Position numbers and translations under genes: made by a program. The notes under the pieces are model-generated. The model had not been told where the DNA came from. It worked only from the letters and a program-made list of their open reading frames with translations, and made no database searches. From contig NZ_JPWI01000009.1 of the NCBI RefSeq assembly GCF_003326795.1, forward strand, positions 1 through 64,000: DNA of 64,000 nucleotides, in the 5' to 3' direction. Numbering within the stretch: the stretch's first letter is position 1; each line of letters opens with the position of its first letter. The DNA comes from Thalassospira profundimaris. Lineage in GTDB: Bacteria > Pseudomonadota > Alphaproteobacteria > Rhodospirillales > Thalassospiraceae. Shown here piece after piece: positions 17,597 to 26,499 of this stretch.

Positions 17597-19270
17597 TCAG
17601 TTGGCAGAAATCTTTTCCGGCTTTGCCATCCATTCCTTGCCGCGCAGCATCGCTTTCCAATAAATCGGAGGCAGGATCTTTTCCTTAAGCAACCATGCAA
17701 GGCGTGACGGATGCGTGCCATCAATCAGCCATTTCGGGAAGGATGGTCGCAGTGCGCCGCCATATCCGAACTCGGCCAGAACGATCCGGCCACGCTCGAC
17801 CGTAAGCGGACAGGAACCGTAACCGTCATATTGTGCAATCGGTGATTTGCCATCGATATCGGCGACAACATTTTCCGCAACAACAGGTGCCTGCTTGCGC
17901 GCAGCGGCGGCCGTTTTGGCGTTGGGTGCATTCATCACATCGCCAAGCGACCAGATATTGGCAAAGGTTTTATGACGCAGCGTTGACTGATCAACATCGA
18001 CCCATCCCGCAGCATCCGCCAGCGGTGACACCCGGATAAAGTCCGGTGCGACTTGCGGCGGGCAGACATGGATCATATCAAAGGATTTCTCGACCCGCTG
18101 GACCGCGCTATCTGGTTTGACCACATCAAACCAGGCCTTTTTCGCAACACCGTCAATCGCCACAAGATTGTGGAAGAAATTCAGTTCTGCGCCATAACGG
18201 TCGATGTATTTCTCAAGTGCCGGAACATAGTCCTTTACGCCGAACAACACGCCACCGGCGTTATAAAACCCGATATTGATGTTGTTGATCGCACCATTGC
18301 GATACCAGTGATCGCCCGACAGATAGAGCGCCTTTTGCGGGGCACCGGCGCATTTGATCGGCATCGGGGGCTGTGTAAACACCGCCTCGCCTTCACGCAT
18401 CGACGATACCAGTTCCCACGTGTAAGGCGCCAGATCATAGCGATAGTTCGACGTCACACCATTGCGGCCCAATGTCTCGACCAGACCTTCAATACGATGC
18501 CAGTCAAGTTTCAGCCCGGGACAGACGATCAGACGGCCATACTTAACCACCCGGCAACCATCAAGAACGATGGCATCATCCTTTGGCTCAAATGCAGCAA
18601 CAGCCGCCTTGATCCAGTGAACACCCTTCGGGATCAGTGATCCCATCGTCTGTGCCGTGGTGCTTGCATCAAAGACACCACCGCCCACCATCGTCCAGCC
18701 CGGCTGATAATAATGGATGTCGGCCGGATCAATGATTGCAATTTCAAGCCCCGAACGGCGGGCCTGCAAACTTGACGCAACGGAAATCCCAGCAGCCCCG
18801 CCACCGACAATAACGACATCGTAGCGGGCATCGCCATTATCGGTCGGGGTTTTGCCACCATTAACGATACGGCGAACAACGCCGCCCATGTCATAGCCTG
18901 CGGCCTTGGTTGCGCGCAGAATTTCACTGGCACCAAGACGGGTCGCCTGACTTAGCGACCAGAGCGTTGCCGATCTGGTTCCGGTCCGGCAATAGGCAAA
19001 TACCGGTTTTGGCAATGCATCAAGCGCCTGACCAAAATCATCGGCATCACGATCACTTACCTTTCCCGACACAATCGGAAGATAGCGTGCTTCCAGTCCT
19101 GCCTTGACAGCGGCTCTGGCAACTTCGTCGAAGGTCGGCTGATCCGCGCCTTCGCCATCCGGCCGGTTACAAATGATCGACCGAAAGCCAAGTTTGGCGA
19201 TCTCGCTGACATCATCTGGCGTGATTTGCGGACTGACCGAAATCCCGTCACTGATCTTTCTGGTATCCAT
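17597..19270 (-). CDS. Rhodanese-like DUF442 / sulfide:quinone oxidoreductase fusion
   Basis: This 557-residue fusion combines two sulfur-handling modules. Residues 1-135 are a DUF442 (beta-lactamase hydrolase-like) domain with the loop CRTGTRS at 94-100, close to the rhodanese CRxGxR active loop. Residues 150-557 are a flavoprotein with the FAD motif VVIVGGGAAG (153-161) and both catalytic cysteines of mitochondrial-type sulfide:quinone oxidoreductase, Cys307 in IKCAGAPQKALYLS and Cys487 in GYGSCPLT. It would oxidise sulfide to persulfide at the membrane and pass electrons to quinone, the first domain perhaps accepting the sulfane sulfur. ATG 19270 has GGGAGGATCACCC ahead. It follows the blh-like gene by 18 bases. 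Confidence 0.9.
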   Translation of the reverse strand: MDTRKISDGISVSPQITPDDVSEIAKLGFRSIICNRPDGEGADQPTFDEVARAAVKAGLEARYLPIVSGKVSDRDADDFGQALDALPKPVFAYCRTGTRSATLWSLSQATRLGASEILRATKAAGYDMGGVVRRIVNGGKTPTDNGDARYDVVIVGGGAAGISVASSLQARRSGLEIAIIDPADIHYYQPGWTMVGGGVFDASTTAQTMGSLIPKGVHWIKAAVAAFEPKDDAIVLDGCRVVKYGRLIVCPGLKLDWHRIEGLVETLGRNGVTSNYRYDLAPYTWELVSSMREGEAVFTQPPMPIKCAGAPQKALYLSGDHWYRNGAINNINIGFYNAGGVLFGVKDYVPALEKYIDRYGAELNFFHNLVAIDGVAKKAWFDVVKPDSAVQRVEKSFDMIHVCPPQVAPDFIRVSPLADAAGWVDVDQSTLRHKTFANIWSLGDVMNAPNAKTAAAARKQAPVVAENVVADIDGKSPIAQYDGYGSCPLTVERGRIVLAEFGYGGALRPSFPKWLIDGTHPSRLAWLLKEKILPPIYWKAMLRGKEWMAKPEKISAN

Positions 19271-19288
19271 GGGTGATCCTCCCGACAA

Positions 19289-20173
19289 TTACAGGCCGTT
19301 GACCGGCACTTTAAGAACCTGATGACCGCTTTCATCGGTTGGCAGTCGTCCCGCACGCATATTGACCTGAAGAGACGGAATGATCAGACGCGGCATATCA
19401 AGCTGCGCGTCGCGCTCGGTACGGAAGGCGATGAACTCTTCGCGGGTTTTGTTGTTACCAACATGAATGTTGTTCTGCTTTTCCTCGCCGACCGTTGTTT
19501 CCCAACGGATTTCCCGGCCATTCGGACCATAGTCATGGCACATGAACAAACGCATATCGTCTGGCAGCGCGAGCAATTTCTGAATGCTGTCATAGAGAGT
19601 TCCCGCATCCCCGCCGGGGAAGTCAGCACGTGCTGAACCACCGTCCGGCATGAACAATGTATCGCCCACAAAGGCGGCATTACCCATGACATGGACCATG
19701 CATGCCGGCGTGTGTCCCGGCGTGTAGATCGCAAAGCAGGTCATCGAACCGACCTGATAGGTGTCGCCATCTTCGAACAGACGATCGAACTGGCTGCCAT
19801 CACGCTGGAACTCGGTGCCTTCGTTGAACACCTTGCCAAAGGTGTCCTGCACAACGGTGATTTGTGAACCAATGCCAAGCTGGCCACCCAGCTTTTCCTG
19901 AATATATGGCGCTGCCGAGAGGTGATCGGCATGAACATGGGTCTCGATAATCCATTCAAGCTTGAGATCATTTTCCCTGATGAAGGCAATGATCTTGTCA
20001 GCATGGTCGAAGCTGATCCGGCCTGCCGCATAGTCAATGTCCATCACGGAATCAACAACAGCACAGGCGTTGCTTTCCGGGTCCTTGACCACATAGCTGA
20101 TCGTGTTGGTATCAGGATCAAAGAATGCTGATACGACTGGATTTACAGACATGTTTACCGGGTAATCAGGCAT
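19289..20173 (-). CDS. blh: Blh-type MBL-fold metallo-hydrolase, persulfide dioxygenase-like
   Basis: The product (294 residues) is a metallo-beta-lactamase-fold enzyme resembling Blh/ETHE1 proteins. Metal ligands are in THVHADHLSAA, in YTPGHTPACMVHV, in FVGDTLF and in FMCHDYGPNGRE. ETHE1-type members oxidise glutathione persulfide to sulfite, and Blh occurs in sulfide-responsive operons of Agrobacterium and Xylella. ATG 20173 has a near-perfect Shine-Dalgarno, AGGAGGAATT. It is the first gene of a unit with the SQR fusion and SulP, which fits a sulfide-to-sulfite detoxification chain. Confidence 0.87.
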   Translation of the reverse strand: MPDYPVNMSVNPVVSAFFDPDTNTISYVVKDPESNACAVVDSVMDIDYAAGRISFDHADKIIAFIRENDLKLEWIIETHVHADHLSAAPYIQEKLGGQLGIGSQITVVQDTFGKVFNEGTEFQRDGSQFDRLFEDGDTYQVGSMTCFAIYTPGHTPACMVHVMGNAAFVGDTLFMPDGGSARADFPGGDAGTLYDSIQKLLALPDDMRLFMCHDYGPNGREIRWETTVGEEKQNNIHVGNNKTREEFIAFRTERDAQLDMPRLIIPSLQVNMRAGRLPTDESGHQVLKVPVNGL

Positions 20174-20244
20174 AATTCCTCCTAAACAGTACGGCCTGCA
20201 AGTTGTGGTTCACAGCGCAGGACAGACAAGGTTGGGATGAGCCC

Positions 20245-20265
20245 TGTTCGGTGCTTTTCCGAACA
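20245..20265. promoter_or_regulatory. Perfect inverted repeat, candidate operator of the sulfide operon
   Basis: TGTTCGG and CCGAACA are perfect seven-base arms separated by seven bases, centred 82 bases upstream of the blh start. A site of this size and spacing fits a dimeric Crp/Fnr-type protein, and such a regulator is encoded immediately upstream. Confidence 0.55.
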
Positions 20266-20392
20266 AATCATCATGTTATGCTGTTCATTTTATGCATTCT
20301 GGCCTGGGTGTTCAGTGACCTTGTCACCAAACAACGAAACATCATGATGTATTAATAAAAATATCCTGCAAAAGCCGGAAAACATTGCGACA

Positions 20393-21046
20393 TCAGCTTT
20401 TTGCAAGCTTGCCGATCTCGTCACGGTCGATCAGTCTTATTGTGCCACGGGTTTGCTCAATCCAGCCGCGCCGCTGGAATTCCTGTAATTGCCGCGACAC
20501 GACTTCGCGGGCTGTTCCCAGTTCGACTGCCAGCTTCTGGTGGGTTGAAAGTACTGTGTCCTCAGCCCCACAAAGTTCAATCAGCTTCTGTGCCAGTCGG
20601 ATATCAAGTCTGCGAAAGGCAATTTCCTCGATCACAACAAACAGGTCGGTGATGCGTTTGGAATAGGCGGTGAACACAAACTGTCGAAACTCGATGGAAT
20701 CAGACACCAGTTTGTCAAAGGCTGCTCTGGGTATTGCGACGGCGCGGGTCTGTGTCTCGGCGATACCCTCTGCGGAATAGTCCTCATAGGCCAGAAGGCA
20801 GGCGGTGGTCAGGACGCAACTTTCCCCGGCATGCACCCGATATAAAACAATTTCGCGTCCGGCATCTGACGTTTGCTGTACCCGAACGGTTCCTTCGAGC
20901 AATAACAACAAATTTTCCGGCGACTTTCCCGGGCCAAAAATGACCGTATTGGCCGGAACCGTAACGATCTTGCTTTCTTCAAGGAGATAGTTTCGAATGG
21001 CGTCAGGCAAACGCGAAAGACCCTGAAACTGGTCAATCCAACTCAC
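20393..21046 (-). CDS. Crp/Fnr-family transcriptional regulator
   Basis: The 217-residue protein has a cyclic-nucleotide-type beta barrel (residues about 15-125), a dimer helix and a Crp-type helix-turn-helix (about 166-198, with THQKLAVELGTAREVVSRQLQEFQRRGWIE). It lacks the N-terminal cysteine cluster of oxygen-sensing FNR. Two cysteines, Cys77 and Cys83, sit in ESCVLTTACLLA at the end of the barrel, with a third at 159. It lies directly upstream of the blh-SQR-SulP genes on the same strand, with 219 bases between, so it is the likely local regulator. Sensing of persulfide by the cysteines is inference. Confidence 0.85.
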   Translation of the reverse strand: MSWIDQFQGLSRLPDAIRNYLLEESKIVTVPANTVIFGPGKSPENLLLLLEGTVRVQQTSDAGREIVLYRVHAGESCVLTTACLLAYEDYSAEGIAETQTRAVAIPRAAFDKLVSDSIEFRQFVFTAYSKRITDLFVVIEEIAFRRLDIRLAQKLIELCGAEDTVLSTHQKLAVELGTAREVVSRQLQEFQRRGWIEQTRGTIRLIDRDEIGKLAKS

Positions 21047-21189
21047 GATCCTGATCCCCCTGTTTAGCGTACAACTATTGATCGCTCATTTTAATGCGAC
21101 CAATAATACATTCAAGTTGTGTAAAACGAATTTCCCCCTGATGCAACCTTGCAGTCCATTCCCCCATGCCATTTGACGCAATCCGGACA

Positions 21190-21222
21190 TAAAAAAGGGC
21201 AGCACCCACGCACTGCCCTCTT
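21190..21222 (-). terminator. Terminator after the VOC gene
   Basis: Read on the minus strand, GGGCAG and CTGCCC form a stem followed by six T residues, just downstream of the VOC gene stop. Confidence 0.8.
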
Positions 21223-21247
21223 TCGCATCCTCTATCCCTGGCAAGTG

Positions 21248-21694
21248 CTATTCCGCCTTGCTGGGAGGAATGATCAAATTCCCTGCAGGATCAATTTCCC
21301 AAAACGGGTTAAAGGCAATCTCCCAGGCATGTCCGTCAGGATCACGGAAATAGCCGGAATAACCACCCCAGAAAACTTTCTCGGCCGGTTTCTGAATTTT
21401 TGCTCCGGCCTTCTCTGCATCGGCCATGACCAGATCGACTTCTTCTTCGCTGCGCGCGTTATAGGCCAGGGTCAGCCCCGCAAATGTCGCACCGGTATCA
21501 TCATCAAAATGCCCATCCTTTTTCAGGTCTTCCCGACCGAAAAGACCAAGTGCCAGACCATTGGACAACTGATAGAAAACCACCTGGCCTTCGACCATCT
21601 CGGTCATTTGCCAGCCAAGGCCGTCCTCGTAAAAGCGGCGTGACCGGTCCAGATCGGCCACCCCCAAAGTAATCAGCGATACACGCTGTTCCAT
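21248..21694 (-). CDS. VOC-family (glyoxalase/bleomycin resistance-like) protein
   Basis: The 148-residue product has two beta-alpha-beta-beta-beta modules of the vicinal oxygen chelate fold: RVSLITLGVADLDRSRRFYEDGLGW at the start and GYSGYFRDPDGHAWEIAFNPFW near the end, the latter with the usual metal-ligand Glu. Members include dioxygenases, lyases and antibiotic-binding proteins; nothing here fixes the substrate. It is a single gene with its own terminator. Confidence 0.85.
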   Translation of the reverse strand: MEQRVSLITLGVADLDRSRRFYEDGLGWQMTEMVEGQVVFYQLSNGLALGLFGREDLKKDGHFDDDTGATFAGLTLAYNARSEEEVDLVMADAEKAGAKIQKPAEKVFWGGYSGYFRDPDGHAWEIAFNPFWEIDPAGNLIIPPSKAE

Positions 21695-22090
21695 ATTATG
21701 CTCCTCGGTGTCAGAGCACCCAAAACCCGTGCCACTTTAACACGGTCCTTTTGTGTATCCGAGCCCGGACTCGACATGCCGTGAAGTTTCGCACCGCAAC
21801 AAAGACGCAATTATATTGCGCGTAAATCGGTACTGAAATAAGTAAATAATAAGTTGACCCAACGTCAACCGATGCAATCAGGCGTTTTACGCATTGCGAT
21901 GCGAGTTCACTTTGAAAAAAGGTCAGTATTCATTACCATTCTTGTATCCGGTATCTGTCCCGCAAGCTGTCACCGGATGAAAGACAAACAGGTCATACCG
22001 AAACACTGCAATAACACCCATATCAATAAATGCAGTGCGAACGGCCCGAAATGACCCCGCATATCAGAGAGATCCCAAGGGAGACCGGTC
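21695..22090. other. Intergenic region upstream of the indolepyruvate oxidoreductase gene
   Basis: Nearly 400 AT-rich bases separate two divergent genes. A 66-codon frame at 21854-22054 shows no family-like sequence. The only structured element seen is the inverted repeat at 21853-21869, listed separately. Confidence 0.5.
21853..21869. promoter_or_regulatory. Inverted repeat upstream of the ior gene
   Basis: GTTGAC and GTCAAC are perfect six-base arms with a five-base spacer, in an otherwise AT-rich stretch 220 bases before the start codon. It may be an operator; the cognate protein is not known. Confidence 0.35.
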
Positions 22091-25000
22091 ATGGCACAAT
22101 TGGCGGCAATCAGCCTGGACGACAAATATACGCTCGAAGAAGGTCGTGTTTACCTGACGGGTATTCAGGCGCTGGTACGCTTGCCCCTGATGCAGCGCCA
22201 ATTGGATGCGCGCGCGGGGTTGAATACTGCTGGCTGCATTTCAGGCTATCGCGGATCGCCGCTGGGTGGCCTTGATCAACAGCTTTGGCGTGCCAAGAAA
22301 TTCCTGACCAAACAGCAAATCGAATTTCAGCCCGGTGTGAATGAAGACCTGGCTGCGACCGTCGTCTGGGGCAGCCAACAGGTGAATATGTATAAAGACG
22401 CCAAATATGATGGCGTCTTTGGCATGTGGTATGGCAAGGGCCCAGGTGTTGACCGGTCGGGTGACGTGTTCAAGCATGCCAACCATGCTGGCACCTCAAA
22501 ACATGGCGGTGTTCTGGTTCTGGCCGGGGATGACCACAGTTGCAAATCATCCACCCTGCCCCATCAGACCGAATATGCCTTTATCGATGCGCAGATCCCG
22601 GTTCTGAACCCGTCAGGTGTGCAGGATATTCTTGATTTCGGTCTTCATGGCTGGGCGATGAGCCGCTATTCCGGCTGCTGGGTGGCAATGAAAACCATCG
22701 CAGAAACGGTCGAAAGTTCGGCCGCTGCCGATGTTGCGCCGGATCGCATCACCCCGATCATTCCCGAAGATTTTGCGATGCCCGAAGGTGGTCTTCACAT
22801 CCGTTGGCCTGATACGCCAAAGGAACAGGAACACCGCCTGATGAAATACAAGCTATATGCCGCACTGGCATATGCGCGCGCCAACAAGCTCAATAAAACC
22901 GTGATCGACAGCCCGAATGCCCGTATCGGCATTATTACTGCGGGCAAGGCTTATCTTGATGTCATGCAGGCCTTTGACGATCTCGGCATTTCCGAAGCCG
23001 ATGCTGCCAAGATCGGTATTCGCGTTTTGAAAGTCGGCATGAGCTGGCCACTTAACCGCGATGACGTTCGCGAATTTGCCATGGGGCTGGAGGAAATCAT
23101 CGTCGTCGAGGAAAAACGCGCGGTGATGGAAAACCAGGTCAAGGAACAGCTTTATAACTGGCGCGAAGATGTGCGCCCGACGGTGATCGGCAAGTTCGAC
23201 GAAAAAGGCGAATGGATCCTGCCATCCATGGATGAACTGACCCCGGCCCGGATTGCTGTGGTTCTGGCCGAACGCATCAAGCGTTTCTATGACAGCCCGG
23301 CCATCCATGAACGCATCAACTGGCTTGCTGAAAAAGAAAAGGAAATCGCCGAACCGCGCCCGGATGTCGCGCGTATTCCATGGTTCTGCCCGGGGTGCCC
23401 GCATAACAGTTCAACCAAGGTGCCCGAAGGCAGCCGCGCCATGGCCGGTATCGGTTGCCATTACATGGTCAACTGGATGGATCGATCCACCGAAACCTTT
23501 ACCCATATGGGCGGCGAAGGTGCGACATGGATCGGCCAAGCCCCGTTCACCCACACAAAGCACGTTTTCCAGAACCTTGGCGATGGCACCTACTATCACT
23601 CCGGCTCGCTTGCTGTGCGGGCAGCCGTCGCGTCAGGCGTCAATATCACTTACAAAATCCTGTTTAACGACGCAGTTGCCATGACCGGCGGGCAGCCGGT
23701 TGATGGTCCGCTTACGGTTCCGCAGATCACCCGTCAGATGTTTGACGAAGGTGCCAAACGCATCATCGTCTTGTCAGACGAGCCTGAAAAATATCCGATG
23801 GGCGCGGACTTTGCGCCGGGTGTCGACATCCGTCATCGTGACGAGCTTGATAATACGCAGAAAGAGCTTCGTGAAATCGAAGGCGTTACGATCCTGATCT
23901 TTGATCAGACCTGTGCGGCCGAAAAACGCCGTCGCCGGAAGCGCAAACTGATGGTTGATCCGCCCAAGCGCGTGTTCATCAACGATCTGGTGTGCGAGGG
24001 CTGTGGCGATTGCGGTGAAAAATCCAACTGTCTTGCCGTTGTCCCGGTTGAAACCGAGTTTGGCCGTAAACGTGCGATTGACCAGTCCGCATGTAACAAG
24101 GATTTCTCTTGCCTGAATGGCTTCTGCCCGAGCTTTGTGACCATCGAAGGCGGTTCGCTCCGCAAGCCTGAAGCAGCCGCAAAGGGCGACAAAACAGGTG
24201 ATGCCGTTTTTGCCAGCCTGCCACGTCCGACCTTGCCGGATATCAATGATCCATGGTCCGTGCTGATCACCGGTGTTGGTGGTACGGGCGTTGTCACCAT
24301 TGGCGCATTACTTGGCATGGCCGCCCACATCGAAGGCAAAGGCATTGTCGGCCTTGATATGGCCGGTCTTGCCCAGAAAGGTGGTGCTGTGGTCAGCCAT
24401 ATCCGTTTTGCCAATGACCAGAGCAAACTGCATGCCGCGCGTATTCCGGCGGGTGAAGCAAACGTGGTTCTGGGCTGTGATCTTTTGGTGGCGGCAAGTT
24501 TTGAGGGCCTTGCCAAGATGCGCCGCAACTTCACCCAGGCAGTAATTAATACCCATGAAACCGTCACCGGTGCCTTTACCCGCAATCCGGACTTCCAGCT
24601 CAGAACCAACGAGCATATGAAAGTCATCAACGATGCCTGCGGGGCGGATGCGGTTCATTTCGTTGAGGGCAGCGACATTGCCACCCGTCTGATGGGCAAC
24701 TCGATTGCAACCAACCTGTTCATGCTTGGTGTTGCCTGGCAGCGTGGCCTGATCCCGATCAGCGAAGAAGCCCTGATGCAGGCGATTGAACTTAACGCCG
24801 TTGCTGTGGACATGAACAAGCAGTCCTTCCATTGGGGCCGCCTTTATGCCCATGATCCCAAACGCGTCATCGAAGTCGTCGGTCCGAACGAAACCGAAGC
24901 CCATCCGATTGCAACCGACCTTTCCGAAATCGTTGCCAAACGCCGGTCCTTCCTGACCGATTATCAGAACGCGGCCTATGCCGATCGTTTTGTTGCATTG

Positions 25001-25573
25001 GTCGATAAAGTCAGAGCTGCGGAAAAACGGCTTGGGGACGGAGACGAACTGTCGCGGACGGTAGCCAAATATTACTTCAAACTGCTGGCCTATAAGGACG
25101 AATACGAAGTTGCCCGTCTTTACACGGACCCGGCGTTCCTGAAGAAAGTGGCAAAGAATTTTGCAGGCGATTACAAAATCCACTTCCATCTTGCACCGCC
25201 TGCCATTGCCAAACAGGACCCGGAAAGCGGTCAGCTTAAAAAGTCCACCTATGGTCCCTGGATGATGAGTGCGTTTCGTGTTCTTGCGAAATTCAAGTTC
25301 CTGCGCGGAACCGCACTTGATCCGTTCGGACGCACCCATGAACGCAAGATGGAACGCCAGCTGATTGCCGATTACGAGAAACTCGTGACCGAGGTCATTG
25401 ATGGCCTGAATGCGGATAATGCCCGTATTGCCAATGCCCTGCTTGCCCTGCCCGAACAGATCCGTGGCTATGGCCACATCAAGGATGGCAATATCGACAA
25501 GGTCAAAAAGCGCGAGGCAGAATTGATCGAACAATTCCGCAACCCGCCAGAACACCTTAAGGCGGCGGAATAA
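22091..25573 (+). CDS. Indolepyruvate ferredoxin oxidoreductase, fused alpha-beta subunits
   Basis: The 1160-residue protein is the one-chain aerobic-type 2-ketoacid:ferredoxin oxidoreductase that oxidatively decarboxylates arylpyruvates such as indolepyruvate to acyl-CoA. The N-terminal part holds the pyrimidine-binding region (GCISGYRGSPLGGLDQQLW), the middle the ThDP region (FCPGCPHNSSTKVPEGS, GIGCHYMVNWMDR, GGEGATWIGQAPF), then a cysteine-rich iron-sulfur segment (CEGCGDCGEKSNC, later CNKDFSCLNGFCPSF), and the C-terminal gamma-like domain (VLITGVGGTGVVTIGALLG). ATG 22091 follows AAGGGAGACCGGTC. The gene stands alone; a phenylacetate or auxin-type pathway is not visible nearby. Confidence 0.93.
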   Translation: MAQLAAISLDDKYTLEEGRVYLTGIQALVRLPLMQRQLDARAGLNTAGCISGYRGSPLGGLDQQLWRAKKFLTKQQIEFQPGVNEDLAATVVWGSQQVNMYKDAKYDGVFGMWYGKGPGVDRSGDVFKHANHAGTSKHGGVLVLAGDDHSCKSSTLPHQTEYAFIDAQIPVLNPSGVQDILDFGLHGWAMSRYSGCWVAMKTIAETVESSAAADVAPDRITPIIPEDFAMPEGGLHIRWPDTPKEQEHRLMKYKLYAALAYARANKLNKTVIDSPNARIGIITAGKAYLDVMQAFDDLGISEADAAKIGIRVLKVGMSWPLNRDDVREFAMGLEEIIVVEEKRAVMENQVKEQLYNWREDVRPTVIGKFDEKGEWILPSMDELTPARIAVVLAERIKRFYDSPAIHERINWLAEKEKEIAEPRPDVARIPWFCPGCPHNSSTKVPEGSRAMAGIGCHYMVNWMDRSTETFTHMGGEGATWIGQAPFTHTKHVFQNLGDGTYYHSGSLAVRAAVASGVNITYKILFNDAVAMTGGQPVDGPLTVPQITRQMFDEGAKRIIVLSDEPEKYPMGADFAPGVDIRHRDELDNTQKELREIEGVTILIFDQTCAAEKRRRRKRKLMVDPPKRVFINDLVCEGCGDCGEKSNCLAVVPVETEFGRKRAIDQSACNKDFSCLNGFCPSFVTIEGGSLRKPEAAAKGDKTGDAVFASLPRPTLPDINDPWSVLITGVGGTGVVTIGALLGMAAHIEGKGIVGLDMAGLAQKGGAVVSHIRFANDQSKLHAARIPAGEANVVLGCDLLVAASFEGLAKMRRNFTQAVINTHETVTGAFTRNPDFQLRTNEHMKVINDACGADAVHFVEGSDIATRLMGNSIATNLFMLGVAWQRGLIPISEEALMQAIELNAVAVDMNKQSFHWGRLYAHDPKRVIEVVGPNETEAHPIATDLSEIVAKRRSFLTDYQNAAYADRFVALVDKVRAAEKRLGDGDELSRTVAKYYFKLLAYKDEYEVARLYTDPAFLKKVAKNFAGDYKIHFHLAPPAIAKQDPESGQLKKSTYGPWMMSAFRVLAKFKFLRGTALDPFGRTHERKMERQLIADYEKLVTEVIDGLNADNARIANALLALPEQIRGYGHIKDGNIDKVKKREAELIEQFRNPPEHLKAAE

Positions 25574-25587
25574 CCCCGTTGATCAAC

Positions 25588-25617
25588 AAAGGCCCTGAAC
25601 ATATTTCAGGGCCTTTT
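25588..25617. terminator. Terminator between the ior gene and mmcB
   Basis: AAAGGCCCTGAA and TTTCAGGGCCTTT pair around a CATA loop; T residues follow on the plus strand and A residues precede, so it can serve both convergent genes. Confidence 0.93.
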
Positions 25618-25630
25618 GTTTTGAACCCGA

Positions 25631-26077
25631 TCAGGTGATGAACACCGCATCACCTCCCCCACCCTGAAGACGGGTAGCGGCGGTTTGACCAAACGAAATC
25701 AGAAGCTTTTTGCGCCTTGCGGCCGAAAGTGAGCATTCCTCACATTGACGAATGATCGCGGCTTCATATCGATCTGCAACGATCAAACCAACATTTCCAG
25801 GGATCAGTTCCTTTGGAAACTCCATCGGCACGGCAAAGAAAAACCGGTCGCAATAATCAAGATAGCTTTCCCATTTCTGATCGACCCGGAAATCCTCCAC
25901 AGAAGATTTGACCTCAACCGCCCACAACTCCCCCTTGGCCCCCAATGCCAAAACATCCAGCCCCCGACCATTACCCAGACGCAGCTCTGTCAAACAGGCC
26001 ATCTGATGATGATACAAAAGCCGACAGACACCGTCTGTGACTTCAGATGTGATTTGGGGGCGGGTTCTTGTTTCCAT
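25631..26077 (-). CDS. mmcB: MmcB-family DNA repair protein
   Basis: This 148-residue protein fits the MmcB family, first linked to mitomycin C tolerance in Caulobacter. It resembles a small restriction-endonuclease-like fold: SEVTDGVCRLLYHH, ELRLGNGRGLDVLALGAKGELWAVEVKSSVEDFRVDQKW, with Asp in GRGLDV and the Glu-x-Lys in AVEVKSS as possible nuclease ligands, and then DRFFFAVPMEFP. The cysteine-containing RQCEECSLSAARRKKLL follows. Start ATG 26075-26077. It lies between two terminators as a single gene. Confidence 0.85.
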   Translation of the reverse strand: METRTRPQITSEVTDGVCRLLYHHQMACLTELRLGNGRGLDVLALGAKGELWAVEVKSSVEDFRVDQKWESYLDYCDRFFFAVPMEFPKELIPGNVGLIVADRYEAAIIRQCEECSLSAARRKKLLISFGQTAATRLQGGGGDAVFIT

Positions 26078-26099
26078 GGCGAAATCTTACAAAAACAAA

Positions 26100-26120
26100 A
26101 GCCCGCTCGAAAGCGGGCTT
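26100..26120. terminator. Terminator between gapR and mmcB
   Basis: AGCCCGCT and AGCGGGCT flank a CGAA loop, with a preceding A run that reads as a T run on the minus strand. It ends the gapR transcript ahead of mmcB. Confidence 0.85.
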
Positions 26121-26153
26121 CATGGGATCGTGTATGTCTACTGACAAAAAGTG

Positions 26154-26399
26154 TCAGCTCATGCCCAGTGCGCGTTTGTAAACCTCGAGGATTTCTTCCT
26201 GTTCGGTGCGCTCGTGGTCCTCCATTTTGCGCAGGCGGATGATCTGGCGCAGGATTTTCACGTCATAGCCCAATGCCTTGGCTTCGCCATAGACTTCCTT
26301 GATGTCAGCCATCAGGTTGGCTTTTTCTTCTTCGAGGCGTTCGATACGCTCTACATAGCTCGCAAGCTGATCGGCTGCGATACCACCGACTTCGGTCAT
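26154..26399 (-). CDS. gapR: GapR-family nucleoid-associated protein (DUF2312)
   Basis: The 81-residue product is GapR-like. GapR binds overtwisted DNA in front of replication and transcription and stimulates topoisomerases. The core LASYVERIERLEEEKANLMADIKEVYGEAKALGYDVKILRQIIRLRKME is the family signature, ending in EEILEVYKRALG. ATG 26399 is preferred because GGAGAAG lies eight bases upstream; a longer frame to 26426 is possible. GapR is essential or near-essential in Caulobacter. Confidence 0.92.
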   Translation of the reverse strand: MTEVGGIAADQLASYVERIERLEEEKANLMADIKEVYGEAKALGYDVKILRQIIRLRKMEDHERTEQEEILEVYKRALGMS

Positions 26400-26499
26400 C
26401 AATTCTTCTCCGATGATGGATTGCACAGCGGATATCCGGTGCGCGAAATTTTTAATGCGGCGCGACGATACTCAATGGATTGCCCGCTGACAAGTGTCG

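Noticed and set aside
24308-25555. A 415-codon open frame on the minus strand
   Set aside because: Antisense to the indolepyruvate oxidoreductase gene; no start signal or recognisable domain.
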